From NCBI GenBank assembly GCA_016801885.1, contig CM028882.1:18865047-18929046 (forward strand): DNA of 64,000 bases, given 5' to 3'. The stretch is from Toxotes chatareus (lineage: Eukaryota > Chordata > Actinopteri > Toxotidae). The position numbers and the translations under genes are program-made. The notes beneath the pieces are model-generated. The model was not told the origin of the DNA. It saw only the letters and a list, made by a program, of their open reading frames with translations, and did not search any database. Below are positions 12,201-25,300 of the stretch, piece after piece. Each line of letters starts with the position of its first letter. Within the stretch, counting starts at the first letter, position 1.

Positions 12201-15200
12201 CATATGATTCTGTATGGTTGTTATTATGTAAACTAGGTACATGACTGTGTTTCACTGACAACCGATCAGCATATTCATAATTATTTGTTAATTACTGAAG
12301 CCATTGTCATAGACACTGACCATGACTTTTCTCTGGAGTAAAAGTGGGGTCTTATAAAATCTGCACTTATACTGACATATCACCTGATGAGCTTCTGATT
12401 GTTGAAGTCTGAGTCTACTGCAGGTTTTCCTTTGTTAATATAACACAGCCATGAATAAAAATGAATGGGCAACTTGCAAACATGCAAATTTACTTTACAC
12501 TATATGTACAGTATATTACGTCCCTGGTTGCTCATTCACTTCAGATATGAATAATTAATGTCATTATGCCTGACCTGCATTTCAGCAACCAAGTCCCGTC
12601 TGGCCACACATCTCACATAATAATCACATCTGATCCAAGATAATATAAAATGTGGCCTTTGGCTGCCTCCAGTTTGAATCTGATTTAAATATGCATTATG
12701 TGGTTGCAGTGGGATCTTAACTCTGAGCTGAACTGTCTGTAGTGTCACATTCAAACATACTTCTCTGCTGTTGCTATAATGCGGCCTCTATGGGACATGA
12801 ACCCTTTAACTGAGGTTCATTCCACTTTCAGAAGTGCCAAGTAAGGGCCAGACACTGTATCTGTAGTGTGACTACTCATTGTTAATTCATCTCGAGACCA
12901 ATGGGATTTAAACCTTGTAATCTTTGTCTCAAAACAGTCTCACCACTGTCTGTAATGTTATTATCAACCTATACTGGAAGCCATGGCCACAAGGTTGCCG
13001 GTGTTTTGGTCTTGTCAGAGAAGCCCAACAACATTTCATGGCAGGGTGGGATGAAGTAATGAAGTCTGTGAGGAAAATCCAGCAGATACCGAGAGAGCTT
13101 GGATGGCATATGTGCTTAGATAGGTTTAATTGTGCAACTCTGTGTCTGCTTTGTGATTATGACTGTGTATGATAAGCAAATCAGATAAGCCGATTAAATG
13201 TGCCCCCAGAAATGAAAAGAGGATGCCGCTGTTGTTGTTTGTGTGGCTTTTGTTGTGGTTGCTTTTGAAAGGAAATTGGTTATCAAGATTGTAAAATTTA
13301 CCATCACTGTCCCAATTAAGGTTTTGTCAAACTGGAGGAAAAGATGAATAGTAAATGAGTGGCTGAAATTTTCCAATCATCTCCACCATATAAATATACA
13401 TGAGATAGTGACTTTGACTTTGTTTCTGATTTGAGAGGATAGCAGCCAAAATCCAATTGTATTTTTCTCCTAAAATACAGTACTTGTCCTTGTTGTCAGG
13501 TTCATGCCTTCATCCTCTGATCAGGGGATAAGGGGTGGGTGATGCTGTTTTGGAAAATCATTCTTCTTCATGCTGTAATTGTGACCAGTGAAGGGTGAGG
13601 AAGATGAGAGGCGGGTGAACAGGCAGGATGAGGAGGAGCAGTGAGGGGGGGGGGGGGGGTAGTTGAGGAGGACTGTGAAAAGCTGTCATGCGTGACTGTG
13701 ATCCTGGTTGACAGTTGGTCCGCTCTGTTTCACAGATCTCCTTACTCCCTGCTTGGTGGTCTTTCAGGAAGAAAACAGGTCTCGGTGCAGATTGCATCAG
13801 AAAATAACATCTCTGAAACTCTCTCCCTCCGTGTCATATGATGGCCCTCAAGCATGGTTACCCTTCACTGCCTTGGTCTTTGCCCATGTGATAGGGACTA
13901 CTGCCTCATATCTCTAGGCTACTGAACCTAGATGATGTCAGATGCAGAGGACAAAGGATTAATCAAAGTGAACTACTGATGAAAACAGTATCATGTTTTT
14001 GTACATTTCTTCTTAAAGGAGTGGTTGAACATTGTTGGAAATAAGCTTATTTGCTTTCTTGCCAGGAGTTAGATGAGAAGAGCAATACCACTGTCATGTC
14101 TGTTAGCCTAGCTTAGCATAAAGACTGGAAACAGGGGGAAACAGTTAGCCTGGCTTTGTCCAAGGGTATCGAAATCTGCCCACCAGCACCTGCTGTTTGT
14201 TTAATGTCAGGGTTTACCATATGTTACCTTATAACAACAACTTGTTGTTTTTACACTTTGTACTGATGAAACAATCACAATACAATGAGCTTTAAAGGAG
14301 CTGATAGGTGGATTTTGTTACCTTTGAGTCAGGCTAACTGTTTCCCCCTTTTATTCTGTTTTTGTGCTAAGCTAAGTAAACCAGCTGCTGGTTGTAGCTT
14401 CATAAACTGACATGAGGGTAGTGTCAAAAAAGTCCAACTATTTTTAAAGCTATACAGCATGAGATAACGGTTTTTATTACAGTCAAATAAAAGGTAAATC
14501 TATTTGAATCAACAGTGAGTTCCATGCCAGCTTTGGATTTACTAGCCTGCTAGTGTTCTTCCTAACCAATGATTTTAGGCCTCTGGGGCACCTGATAGGT
14601 GTTCTTTGATTTTGTTCCAGTATAGGGCTCTCTGCAGCATACACATTGTGCAAGCATAGGGTATGCTGTGTTTGGGGCTGTTTTTGTAGTAGCTTTCCTA
14701 TAGCTTTGTTACTTTGCAAGGTGTGGTGAGCCTGCACGGCCTGGCCTGTTTTCCACCGCTGACCATGATGTCTCTGTTCCCCGCAGATCAGCCTTTGAGC
14801 AGGACGTGGAGCATGGTAACACAGATGGCCTGGGAGACTGCCAAAGTAAGCAGGCCCTCTTCACTCTTATCTTTCCTCCTCTCCTCCATACCCCCCCCCC
14901 CCTCATTCCTCTCTTCTCTGTTAACTTGGTCTCCCTCTTCTCTCAGCCCTCCATTTCTTTCTTCGCTGCTGTCACCTCTTTCTCCCCCGTCTGTTCCACC
15001 CTCACAATCCTCTCTTTCAGCCTCTTCCATCCATCTGGCCCCTTCGGCTCTCATCCTCCTCTGTCCTTCTCCCGCTGTTTCTCTGGTCCCCCGGTCAATA
15101 GAGTGTTGTGTCCCTTTGGACAAAGACTGAGTTCCTTCTTGCAAATTGCTACGAAAACACAACCAAAACATTCAGCGACACGCAGGGAAAGGGATCTTAC

Positions 15201-16748
15201 TTGTGAGCAGTCACAGGGCTCATTTTAAACACAAAACAGGACAGGGCTCTCAACCCAGTCAGCCTCAAAGCTTTGAAAGGTCTCTTTTAAACTACAACAC
15301 AAAGAAAGGCACATATGGTGAATGTATATTTGATCTTTTCATGTCCAAAATAACAGTTTGGATTTGTCAAATGTGACACCCTGTTGATATTCTACAGAGC
15401 TGCTCAGTTTGCAAGAGAAACTTCAAAACAATTTGACATTAAATCACTCATCTTAGTCCATTTCATCTCAATTTCGACTGTTTACTAAGAGTAAATGAGG
15501 GCTGTGTGTTTTCACTTCAATTTCATCAGTATGTTTAGTCAAGGGAAGCCATAGTGTTGGACCTTCATTAGCTGTAGAAGCCATATAGATCAGCTCTGAT
15601 TAAAAGTTAGGAGAATATCGAGCAGCCAGTCGATTCTGAATTACTTTAAAAGTCATGGCTTTTGATCATGTTAAAGCATAAGCTCTCTTTACTGCATGCA
15701 ATAACACATTTCCCCTCATTTCTTCTTCTCCCAGATACCTTTGTGGCGCTGAACGGTAAGTATTTCACATATACTGTAGAAGCAATAAAAAAAAAAAAAA
15801 AGACGCATGCATTTCATCTCCCTAGAGTCTTTAACTTCAGCCACACCTCTTCGTCTAGTCAATCAATCACTCCCTCTCAAGGAAATGAAAACTCCTCCCA
15901 CATGTGTAAAGAGGGTTTATTAATGACTAAGGGCTTTAACTGAATTCATTTCATTCCTTCTTTTTGATAGACATTCCTTCCAGTTACGAAGGTAATGAAA
16001 CATTAAAGCACGGTCGGTAAATTTCACTTCTCATAGTATTTCCTCATCCAGCCCCTTTGGTGTTTAGAACAATAGGACGTAGAATTAGGAATCAGAAACA
16101 TAGAATCAGCATCTTTAATGCTGATTCTGATTCTATGAGTTCTATTAGACCTTCTCTCCCTTCTTGTTCCCTCTGCCATGTCTTGTTCATCTCCTGTGCA
16201 ATAGCATTGATTAGCCCTGACCTTTGCTTCGCTAATTGGATGGATCTGGTTGTTGGTGGTTTGAGGCCTTGATGGTGAAGAAATGCCTCAACATGCACAT
16301 TAAACAGGACATGTGTCAACAGAGAGACGGAGAGATTAAACTGGCCTGTTCAGAGTCAGCACACATCAGACACATTTCTGCCAACTGCGACCAAGCTAGT
16401 GCAGCTGGCAGAGACTCGCAGCACGCTCAGAGATGCTTACTTCAAAAAAGGCTAACGTAAACATGCACAGATATAAAGTACATGCACACACAGTTTTAGT
16501 GCTGGCTTCTTCTTGCAAATATGTTCCATCTCTTAATCACACAACACAATATCACAATCGTACTTCACTGCTGGCTGATTGATACCATTTTGCTCACTCA
16601 AGCCTTTTTAAAGAATGATAAACAGATGTGATTAGCCGGCAGCAAAGTCACTCTTATCCATAGCACCCACACCTACACTCACATTCACCTTATTTTTATC
16701 TAATCGGAGGGTACATTAGTTTGGTTTTCAGTGACTCTCTTTCTCTCC

Positions 16749-16782
<34 letters not shown>

Positions 16783-19700
16783 ACATACCTCGCAGCTGCC
16801 AGATCAAAACAGTCAGATCCATACAGAAAGACAAGAATAGATATTTTGAAGTTGTTCCAGAAAGCCCAGCTCTCTCTCTCTCTCACCCCCCTGTGGCTGT
16901 ACCCCCACTGTGATTCTCCTTCCTTTTGGAGATCCAGGGTCATGGAAAAAGCATCTGTGTTGGTGTGCACCCCTATAATGCTGAATATGCTTCCACAGGC
17001 TTCCACAGAGTGTGTTTCCAGGCACACACACACAAACACACACACGCACATACAGATAACACTCAGTTTACAACCCCCCAAACAAAGTCTCAGCCATCGC
17101 CCCAGAGCCTCTCCATCTATCTGTCAGTGGTTGATATGGATTTGAAGATAAATAAATGCCCCTACTCCATTCTCCTCCCCTCTACTCCAGACTAGACACC
17201 CTTGCCTCTCTTTTAATCTGTAGAAAGAGAGGGATGTGCATCCGTCGGCAGTTTAGGGTTTTTTTTTTTTCCTGATCCATGGAGGAGCTCTGAGGCTCCA
17301 AGCTCTCTCTCTATGTGTGTCATCTGCCTGAATTGCACTTCCCCTGGCGTTGGGGGAATGAATTATAAAATAGGCCTGTCACACTAATCTCTCAGCCTTG
17401 GGCCAATAGTTAAATAAATCATTTTAATGATTGCCACGCCACACGGAGGAAGAGGAGGAGGAGGCTCTGGGTGGTGTTGTGTGTGGGTGTCTGTTGTGCA
17501 TAGTCTACCAAAAGCATCAATGTTAGACCCCCAAAATGTCTCCCCATCTTCAAACATAAGCATAAGCACATATTGAAAAGACACGTGCACATCTGCAAAT
17601 ACACACATACACACACACACACACACACACGTTGCTGTCACCTCCTCCGCGGAGAAAGCGTTTAAATGGGAATTGGGGACTGAGCTCCACAGAGGATGTT
17701 GATAAAAGTGTTGTCACTCTTCATATAGGGAAGATTTTTTTCTTAAACATGTGGCTTGAATACATTATATCCAATACAATATATATCCTGTGCAGAATTG
17801 TGTAGGGTGGCTTAACTGTAAGAGTGTGGGGTAGTAATGTGATTAGTATGGTTCAAAAATAAACAGTAAGACAAAGCTTCTGCACAAATTCTGTTTATGA
17901 AAGAAAATGAGAAAACTGAGACAGGCGGATGAAGTAAAACACAGAGACAGTTTGAGAGAAGTGCAGTGACGGACGGAGAGGAAATAGGTATGATCCGTCA
18001 TCCACAGGTGATCGAGTGCTTTGGTGCATTTGTCAGATTGTGTCAAACATTCAGGTATAAGTGCATTCTTTTTCACAGACAGACATGCAGTGTGTGCTAT
18101 TCCTGTTATGGTCTCATCTTCAGTGTAACATCCTGTCTGTGTTATGGTACCCTCTTCAACTGCTGGCCAGTAGTTCACTTAGCCATTAAGGAATTTAATT
18201 ACAGGGAGGAGTCAGATCAGAGAAAATTCATTAACTCTTAATGACATATTGCTGATGATTGATCTAGCCATGTTGCTGAGTGCCTTGCTAAATAAAGATT
18301 ACTGGCTGAGCAGATATGAAACATTTGGGAGATCTTCAGTTTAAAACAAAGAAAGGGAGGGAAAAGTGGGAGTACATGGGAAGTTAAAGGAGAAAGAAGA
18401 GAGGAGGGGTTGATAGAAGATGAGAGAAGTGCACAACAAGACAAGCAAAGGATGAGCCAAAGAGCCTGTGGTACCATGTCCAAGTTGCTTCTTTTGTGTG
18501 TTAAATGTCACAAAGAACGGCAAATCTTAACAGAGACTGGAACCAGACAATAAAAACAGTTGCAGATTAATGTTCTTTAAATCAACTGTTTCAGCTTTAA
18601 AACAAAGATTTAAAGTTGAAGATTTTAATGGTATACATCAAAATGAATGACAAAACTGACTGAAATGTCAGATTTTAAGTAACAAAAAGCTTGAGAAAGG
18701 TAGCTGGGAAGCACATGAACAGACTTACAAGCGCTTTACAATTAAGGAAAAGTTACGGGCGGGCTTAACTGGAGTGATGGAAAGAAAGTTTGTCTCTTGT
18801 CCCTCTTATCAAAGGTAGACACCCTATGGTGATGGCTGAGAAATACGATTGTGCTCTGCTTTGCTCTGACAGGCCCAACAGAGCTTTGACAGGTCAGTCA
18901 GAACAGGAGGTGAGAGAGTGAAAAAGACAGAGAGAGAGAGAGGCAGAGAATGACAGAAAAAAAAGAAAGTACCCATCTATTCTGACAACACACACACACA
19001 CACACGCACGCACGCACGCATTTCTTTACTAATGAGTTGCCCAGGGTCACCAGGGGAGAAACACTTTGTAGCCTCACACAACCCAGCAGCTGTCCTTGTG
19101 TGTGTATCTGTGTCTGTGTGTATGCTTCAAAGAGGAATAGATGTATATGTGTGTTTGTGTGTGTGTGTGTATACCCCTGCTGGCCTGTGCTCACATGCAC
19201 TGAAGCCTGTCCCTGTCTGCCCCGAGCGTCGGTTAACCTGTGTTGTGTCCGGCAGGCCACCATCACCACCACCATCACCACACGCTCTCACTCCCCACCT
19301 CGGCCCTACCCGAGGCTGCCGAGGGCCCCCTGGGGCGGGGCCGCATGGTGGAGCGGAAGGACCCCCCCATGAGCTCAGACAAAGGGGAGGACCCCTACGT
19401 GGCCGTGCCCTCTCAGACTCAGCCCGAAGCCAATGGTAAGCCTTGGAACGCAACAGTGAGCAGTCAATTTGGTCCATTGTCACCTGTGGCAAGGGAGGGG
19501 AGGGAGGAAGGGAAAAGGAGGGGTTTGGGTAATTGAGATTTACGGCTGCCTGGCTGCTTCCAGCTGACAAGGTGTAGAGACACTGGATCACTTTCTCTCT
19601 AGGGGACAAATTGCCTCAAACTGTGCACATAAACCCCCCGCAGAAATGTACGCAAACACACCTACACGATACATACATATGCAGACCCATGCGCATGCAC

Positions 19701-22282
19701 ATTCTGCGCTCATTAAGATACATGTATGCACAGACAAACACTCATACACGCACTCTGCAGGACAGATTTATTATCCGTGGACTGTAATGTCCCACAGGAG
19801 ATGTAATATCCAGACCATTACACTCTGAAAAGGAAGACGGCAATGTATTTATTTCCATGAGAAGATGGCCCAGTCCCCGGCTCTGTCATGCTTTGCGACA
19901 CAGTGACATGACATTGAACGCCCTTTTCTCCTGTGTTAACAACCTGCCTAATGCTGTGCCGCCTCAAGGACGGCTCGCTGGATAAATGAGACAGAGAGAA
20001 AAGGAGGGAAGGGAAAGAGAAGAGGGAGGAGACCTACATTGGAGGGGGGAGAAAAAAGGTCACTGCAGTGCTGCTGATCCATGTTTTGTTCCCTAGTAAA
20101 ACAACTAGACCCATTACAGATCCTATTAAAGCCATATGCAACAAATCCCAACTACATTACATAGTTCATTCTATTAGATGCAGCATCACCATGGCCTTGA
20201 GGAGATATTGATTATTAATAATGGTGATTCATCATGAGTGTGGCCTAGTAGATACACTTTCTGTTGACACACTGTATATAAAGAAAGAAAGAAAGACAGA
20301 GAAAAAAGAGCAGCTAATGAACTTGAAAATGTACTGTACCATGCTTTTTTTTATTCAAAAAAAAAAACCTACCCTCATTTGTGCCTGTAATATAGTAACA
20401 TCACTTTTGAGTTACAGCGCTAAGAGTCAAATTTTCTGAAAAATCTAAAGTGATCTTTGAGCCAGAAGGCTGTTTGACAACACTTACCACTCTTCTGAAG
20501 TTATTTCCAGAATCCCCAAAGATTCTTCTTACCATCTGAATGAAAAAAAAAAAGAACCAGTTTCACCATAAAAAACATCTTTAGCATTTTCTCAATCCAG
20601 ACCAAGATGGTAGCTGGAAACATTAACTCAATTATTATCAATTACATTGGCATATACAGTGTTGATGTTACTTTCCAATATATTCCATATTTTCATGAAA
20701 TGAAATGGAACATGTTTATCATTTATGGCTTCTTGAACAGGAAATACAGCTGCTACCCAACAAACAGGTTTAAAATGTTTTTTTTTATTGTGCAACAAAC
20801 AGAATAGTTTTTTATCCACAAGGATGAAAAAAGTCTTTGAATTTTGGGAATACCTACAGAACAGTGGTGTGTTCACAGGCAAGTAAATCATCAGACACTT
20901 AGTGATGTTGCCCAGTTTTTGTGTTAATACATGAAAGGCACAAACTGGGGATTTTCTAAAAACATATTGTCTCTCATAATTACAAGCACTAGAATGAGGC
21001 ATTATGTTGGTTCAGTCTGCCACTATACACATTTCAGCATCCACTGTCTACGGAATAAACAGAGGCACAGAAGTGACTGCAACATGTCAGCTGGAAGCAG
21101 TAAGGCACCACTCGGTAGATCCAAGCACAATGGTGGCAGAGACTTCAGACAGCATGCCTACAGCCAGCATCACAACATGCTGTCGCTCACCTTGTTGCCT
21201 TTACCTGAGCAGGTGTAACGATAGTCAGGCCTCACAAAGAATGGTGAGGAATGCTACGCTTTGAGAATCACACGTTCCGTGCTCAGGTAACTGCAACAGG
21301 ATTTCACATTTCAAAACAATGCTTCCTGCTGTTTTTTCTGTATTATCATTACCAGTATTATTATTATCATTTTTATGACACCTTTGCAGCTTGTTTCAGT
21401 ATTTATCAGTTCTATTCCAATTTCAGCTCTACAGTCTTTTATTTTTCCTTTTCTCTGAAAGTCAGCTCTGATGAGATTTCTTTGATTTTCTTGTGTTGGT
21501 TTCTTGTGAGCAGTTCTTTATATTTTGCATGGCTTGGTCTGAGACTGTCTTTTTTTTCCTTGCTATTTATATATTTGCCTTTTTCCTGCCTTGATTGCTT
21601 TGATGGTATTAAGCACAGTTTTGCCTCCATGCAGCTTAATGCTTTTCAGCATGGCAAATTGAGCACCACAGTCAACAGTGTTCATTTCCTGCTCCACCCA
21701 TCCTCCCTCCTCTTCCTTCCTGTCGCCCACAGTATTACTGGCTTCAGGTGTCAACTGTACTGTGAAAACTTGGCAAACTGCATCTGTGAAAATTAAAATG
21801 GAATCAATACACGAGAAATGATTATGGAGTCGGAGACTAAGTAAATGAGTCATTTTATCTGCATTTTAATACCGCAGAGATAAAGTCATGCAGCCCATTT
21901 TACAGAAGAAATAAGGGATTCAACTATACCATCAATCTCTCAAATGAAGTAAAAAAGTTTATGCTTGACTGACAATGTATTAGCTCATATCCAAAGTCGT
22001 TTGCAAGCTTGTTCGTGATTTAAAAGAAATTACAATTACTCCCCAACTTTTTCATTTGCAGTTGAGACATTATGGAATCTTATCTGCTAATGAATATTAC
22101 AGTGCTGCCAATATGTATTAGCCCGACACCACCAGAGTAATTAGAAATGCTGCAAAGTGATGAGTATTCACACACTGATGATATTTAGCACCCAACAGCA
22201 TCATTATTCCGCATTCCAGTGGGGCCATCACAGTTGCCAGGTGGCCACTTGTGTTTCACAGTACATTTGAGCTTGGTGTCTG

Positions 22283-22341
<59 letters not shown>

Positions 22342-25300
22342 GTCTGTCTGTCTGTCTGTCTTTCTGTCTGGGCATCATCTGTCTCTGTTATATTTTCTTC
22401 CACTCCTGCCGTACACCTCTTCCTTCACCTCCCATAGCTCACCCTGCCCCCGAAACCACCAGCCCTGCCACTTTCCACCATCTGCTGCCATTGTGATCAG
22501 TCTCCCTTCCACAGGACCTCTCATCTGACTGAGATGGCATGTTCCAAGGCTATACCTTACCTAGTGCAGATTAATTCCTGAACCAATTTATGGAGCCTCC
22601 TCCCCCAATGCCCCTCCCCCAGTGTCTCTCTGTCTTTTTTCCTCCTCCATCTCTGCACCTCCTCCTCCTCTGTCTCTCCCCTTGTAGTCTGTCTCTTCTC
22701 CAACTGGAGTCATATCTCTTCCCATGTCTGCAGGAATGAATCCTCGCCCTGCTCCCCCTTCTTTGCTCTCTCTCCTCTTTCTACCTCTGTCTCCCTCTGT
22801 CTGTCAGGCTCAACTATCTCTTCCCCCCTTCCCCTCCTACATTCATCCTCCCCCAACCCTGACCTGTAGCCACTGCTGTGTTGCTCCAATTTATGGGTTC
22901 ATTACAGCAGCTATCCAGGGGAAAAGGAAAGGCAAGAGGTGGAAGGAAAGAGGGATGGAGAGAGACAACAGGGGAAAAGACATGGGAAAGGCGAGAGAGG
23001 AAAGGAACACATGATAAAGATTTATTAAACAGAACAAGACCGTAATATAGCAGTGAAGGGTAAAAGGGAGAGAGTTAAAAGGTAGAAGGTAGACAAACTG
23101 GGTAAAAGAGAACAAATGCGATAGAAGAAAGGGGAATAAGAGAAGATGCGAGATGTAGTGAGATATTGTAGCTGAACAGAGTCAATAACGTTGTTTCTCT
23201 CTATCCCTCTCAGTCATTTTTTTCATACTGGTCCACAGTTTTTACCCTGAACAGTCTACGTCCTGTATTTTATGTTTACCCAGCTAGCTCGACTAATCCT
23301 GGCTGAACATAAAAAAAACTGCAAGTGCATCTGGTGAAACGCTGTCTTTTAGAGATTACTTTTACATACTAGTAACAGCAAAAACATTTTGAATGAAATG
23401 CAATGCTGCCCAGGTGACGTTATGAGATTGTGAATTAATTTCACTGGCAAATTGCAAAGTATTGGCAATGAAGGTATCACCAACACGTTCCCTGACAAGG
23501 TATTTCTTTTTTCTTTTTTGCAACACCAGCCCACAGCAACAAGATTAAAAAATTTGAATGGTTATGTTAAGGAAGCACTTGGTTATGGGTATGGAAGGAC
23601 CACAATCTTGGTTAAATACTGAAAAAATCAACAGCAGAACTGAATATATGTGTGGTAAGAAGTGTAGCAATTACACTTCTTACCACAATGTTACTGGGAA
23701 AGCACATTAGTACTATTTAAACAATTTCTGATGAGATGTTTTCGTTTTCTCTTGTCACACTCGTTATGATTCACAAAATCATTGTCAGTTAGCAGAGGAA
23801 CAAGTGTTCTCATCTTGAAAATTACAAACTTGATATGTGGATTTCATCAGATGAACAACAACATCTTTCCAAAACAACATTGTGGCATTTTGATGACATT
23901 TCTTTACCATTACACAAGAGCTACTGTAATTTATTGAGCGATATGATTTCCGTCCATATCAGGATTTCACGCTAATACTAACAGTGTGACAGCTGCTCTG
24001 CAAGGGTTATTTTCAGCTGCAGGCAGCTCTCTGACACCTGTGTGCCAAGGTGAGGCGGGTATGATAAAGGAACTGTACGACCCCGCTCACACAGGGAAGC
24101 ATGCCAAAAAGTCCTGATAGCCTGATAGGAAGGCAGTTGAAGTAACATTTCACCATCGTTATTGGGCATGCGATGTCAATCTTGAATGTTACATGTAGGT
24201 ATGGGGGGAAAAAACTGTCAAATATGTCCCACACTAGGAGTAAAAAAATAACACTTTTTCTCACAGTCAAATTATGGTTTCAAATTTAATGTAATTTGAC
24301 TTTAACTGAAATGAATTCAGCCTTCGTCACCTTGAGTCAGTCTATGTATGGGCCCTGAGAATATCAGAATTGTGGCTTTGATCTTATATTTTCTGGCAAA
24401 TGTGCAAACACAGTTTTGCCTGTACTTTTAAAAAAAACACAAGACCAAAAAAAGTTTGGAAGGTTGAGTTTAACCACTGATTTATCACATATTAGCACTG
24501 CAGACTAAACCAAAACAAACAAGGAACAAGTGAGCATTTAGTAGCCATTTCTCTTAAATGTAGTCCACCTATAACTATCACACATTTCCTTTCAGCTATG
24601 TTTTTTCTTCCACTAGGGAGCCAAAAAAAAAAGACGGAAGAAGGATTTCTTGGTTGTCTATTATGGAGACACCTCTCCTTTCAAATTGCCCTCCCTTGGA
24701 GGTGCGCTGACAAGATTTGAGGTAATAGAGGCTTTAGTTTAACATGAACTCTTCTCACTGGAGTTGTTCAGCAGCCAGTGAGAGCGAACACAGTGGGAAA
24801 TTTAGTGTTAGTAGTTTCATATGTCCTTGCTGTATAATGATAGGATTTAGGATAATCCTCTAGAAAGGATATAAGTTAAAAGCTGGTGAAGCAGCCCTTT
24901 AATGCAGAAAGCCTGCACTGCAGTAAAGAAATAAATGCAAAGAAATTTTTCAATCAAACAATCGTACAACTTATATCCCTGTCATTTAAACACCTTCACT
25001 ATTGTATTACCTACAGGATTGTGGTTTACTGTTTCTTTCTGGCCAAAGACTTTGATTGGCCTTTGTGAGGCAGATGAATTATTTGCAGCTCATTGTGAAT
25101 CATAATAGCAACAGTGGACTGGATGTTTTCCCGGCATTACGCATATCCCTGACTGACGTCAAGCCATAAGCCATAATTTCCTCCACTGATTAGCGTATTG
25201 TTCTCTCAGGCCGCTTTTGTTTTCTGCACACATATGCTACTTACTTTTCCATTTTTATGTTTTGGTTATGCATTTCAGTAAGACGTCTCACCATTGCTCG

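Larger units (their letters stand above)
10870..14786 (+). other. sema6a: sema6a intron
   Basis: Intron of 3917 bases with donor GTAAGT and acceptor CCCCGCAG. It holds a pyrimidine-rich stretch at about 11840-12070, a candidate regulatory stretch with an octamer motif near 12188, a 15-base G run at 13645-13659 and a foldback transposable element at 14013-14448. No exon is seen. Confidence 0.85.
15992..19255 (+). other. sema6a: sema6a intron
   Basis: Intron of 3264 bases with donor GTAATG and acceptor TCCGGCAG. It holds a short hairpin at 16099-16137, CT repeats at about 16739-16782, CA repeats at 17022-17048 and 17601-17630, a purine-rich tract at about 18340-18440, and a compound CA/CGCA repeat at 18987-19020. 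No further exon is seen, but a microexon as small as those upstream could be missed by eye. Confidence 0.75.

Noticed and set aside
14714..15228. Long overlapping frames (138 and 140 residues on +, 127 on -) around exon 14787-14845
   Set aside because: Stop-free because of the pyrimidine-rich tract. Only the 59 bases of the exon match the semaphorin family.
19258..19281. Eight histidines as an affinity-tag or vector contamination
   Set aside because: The tract lies in a correctly phased exon with normal splice sites, surrounded by native intron sequence; the codons are mixed CAC/CAT and continue into a stalk-like sequence.
21251..21796. 181-residue open frame on the + strand inside the long intron
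   Set aside because: Phe/Tyr/Ser-rich composition from T-rich DNA; no family resemblance, and it would lie inside the sema6a intron without matching splice phases.
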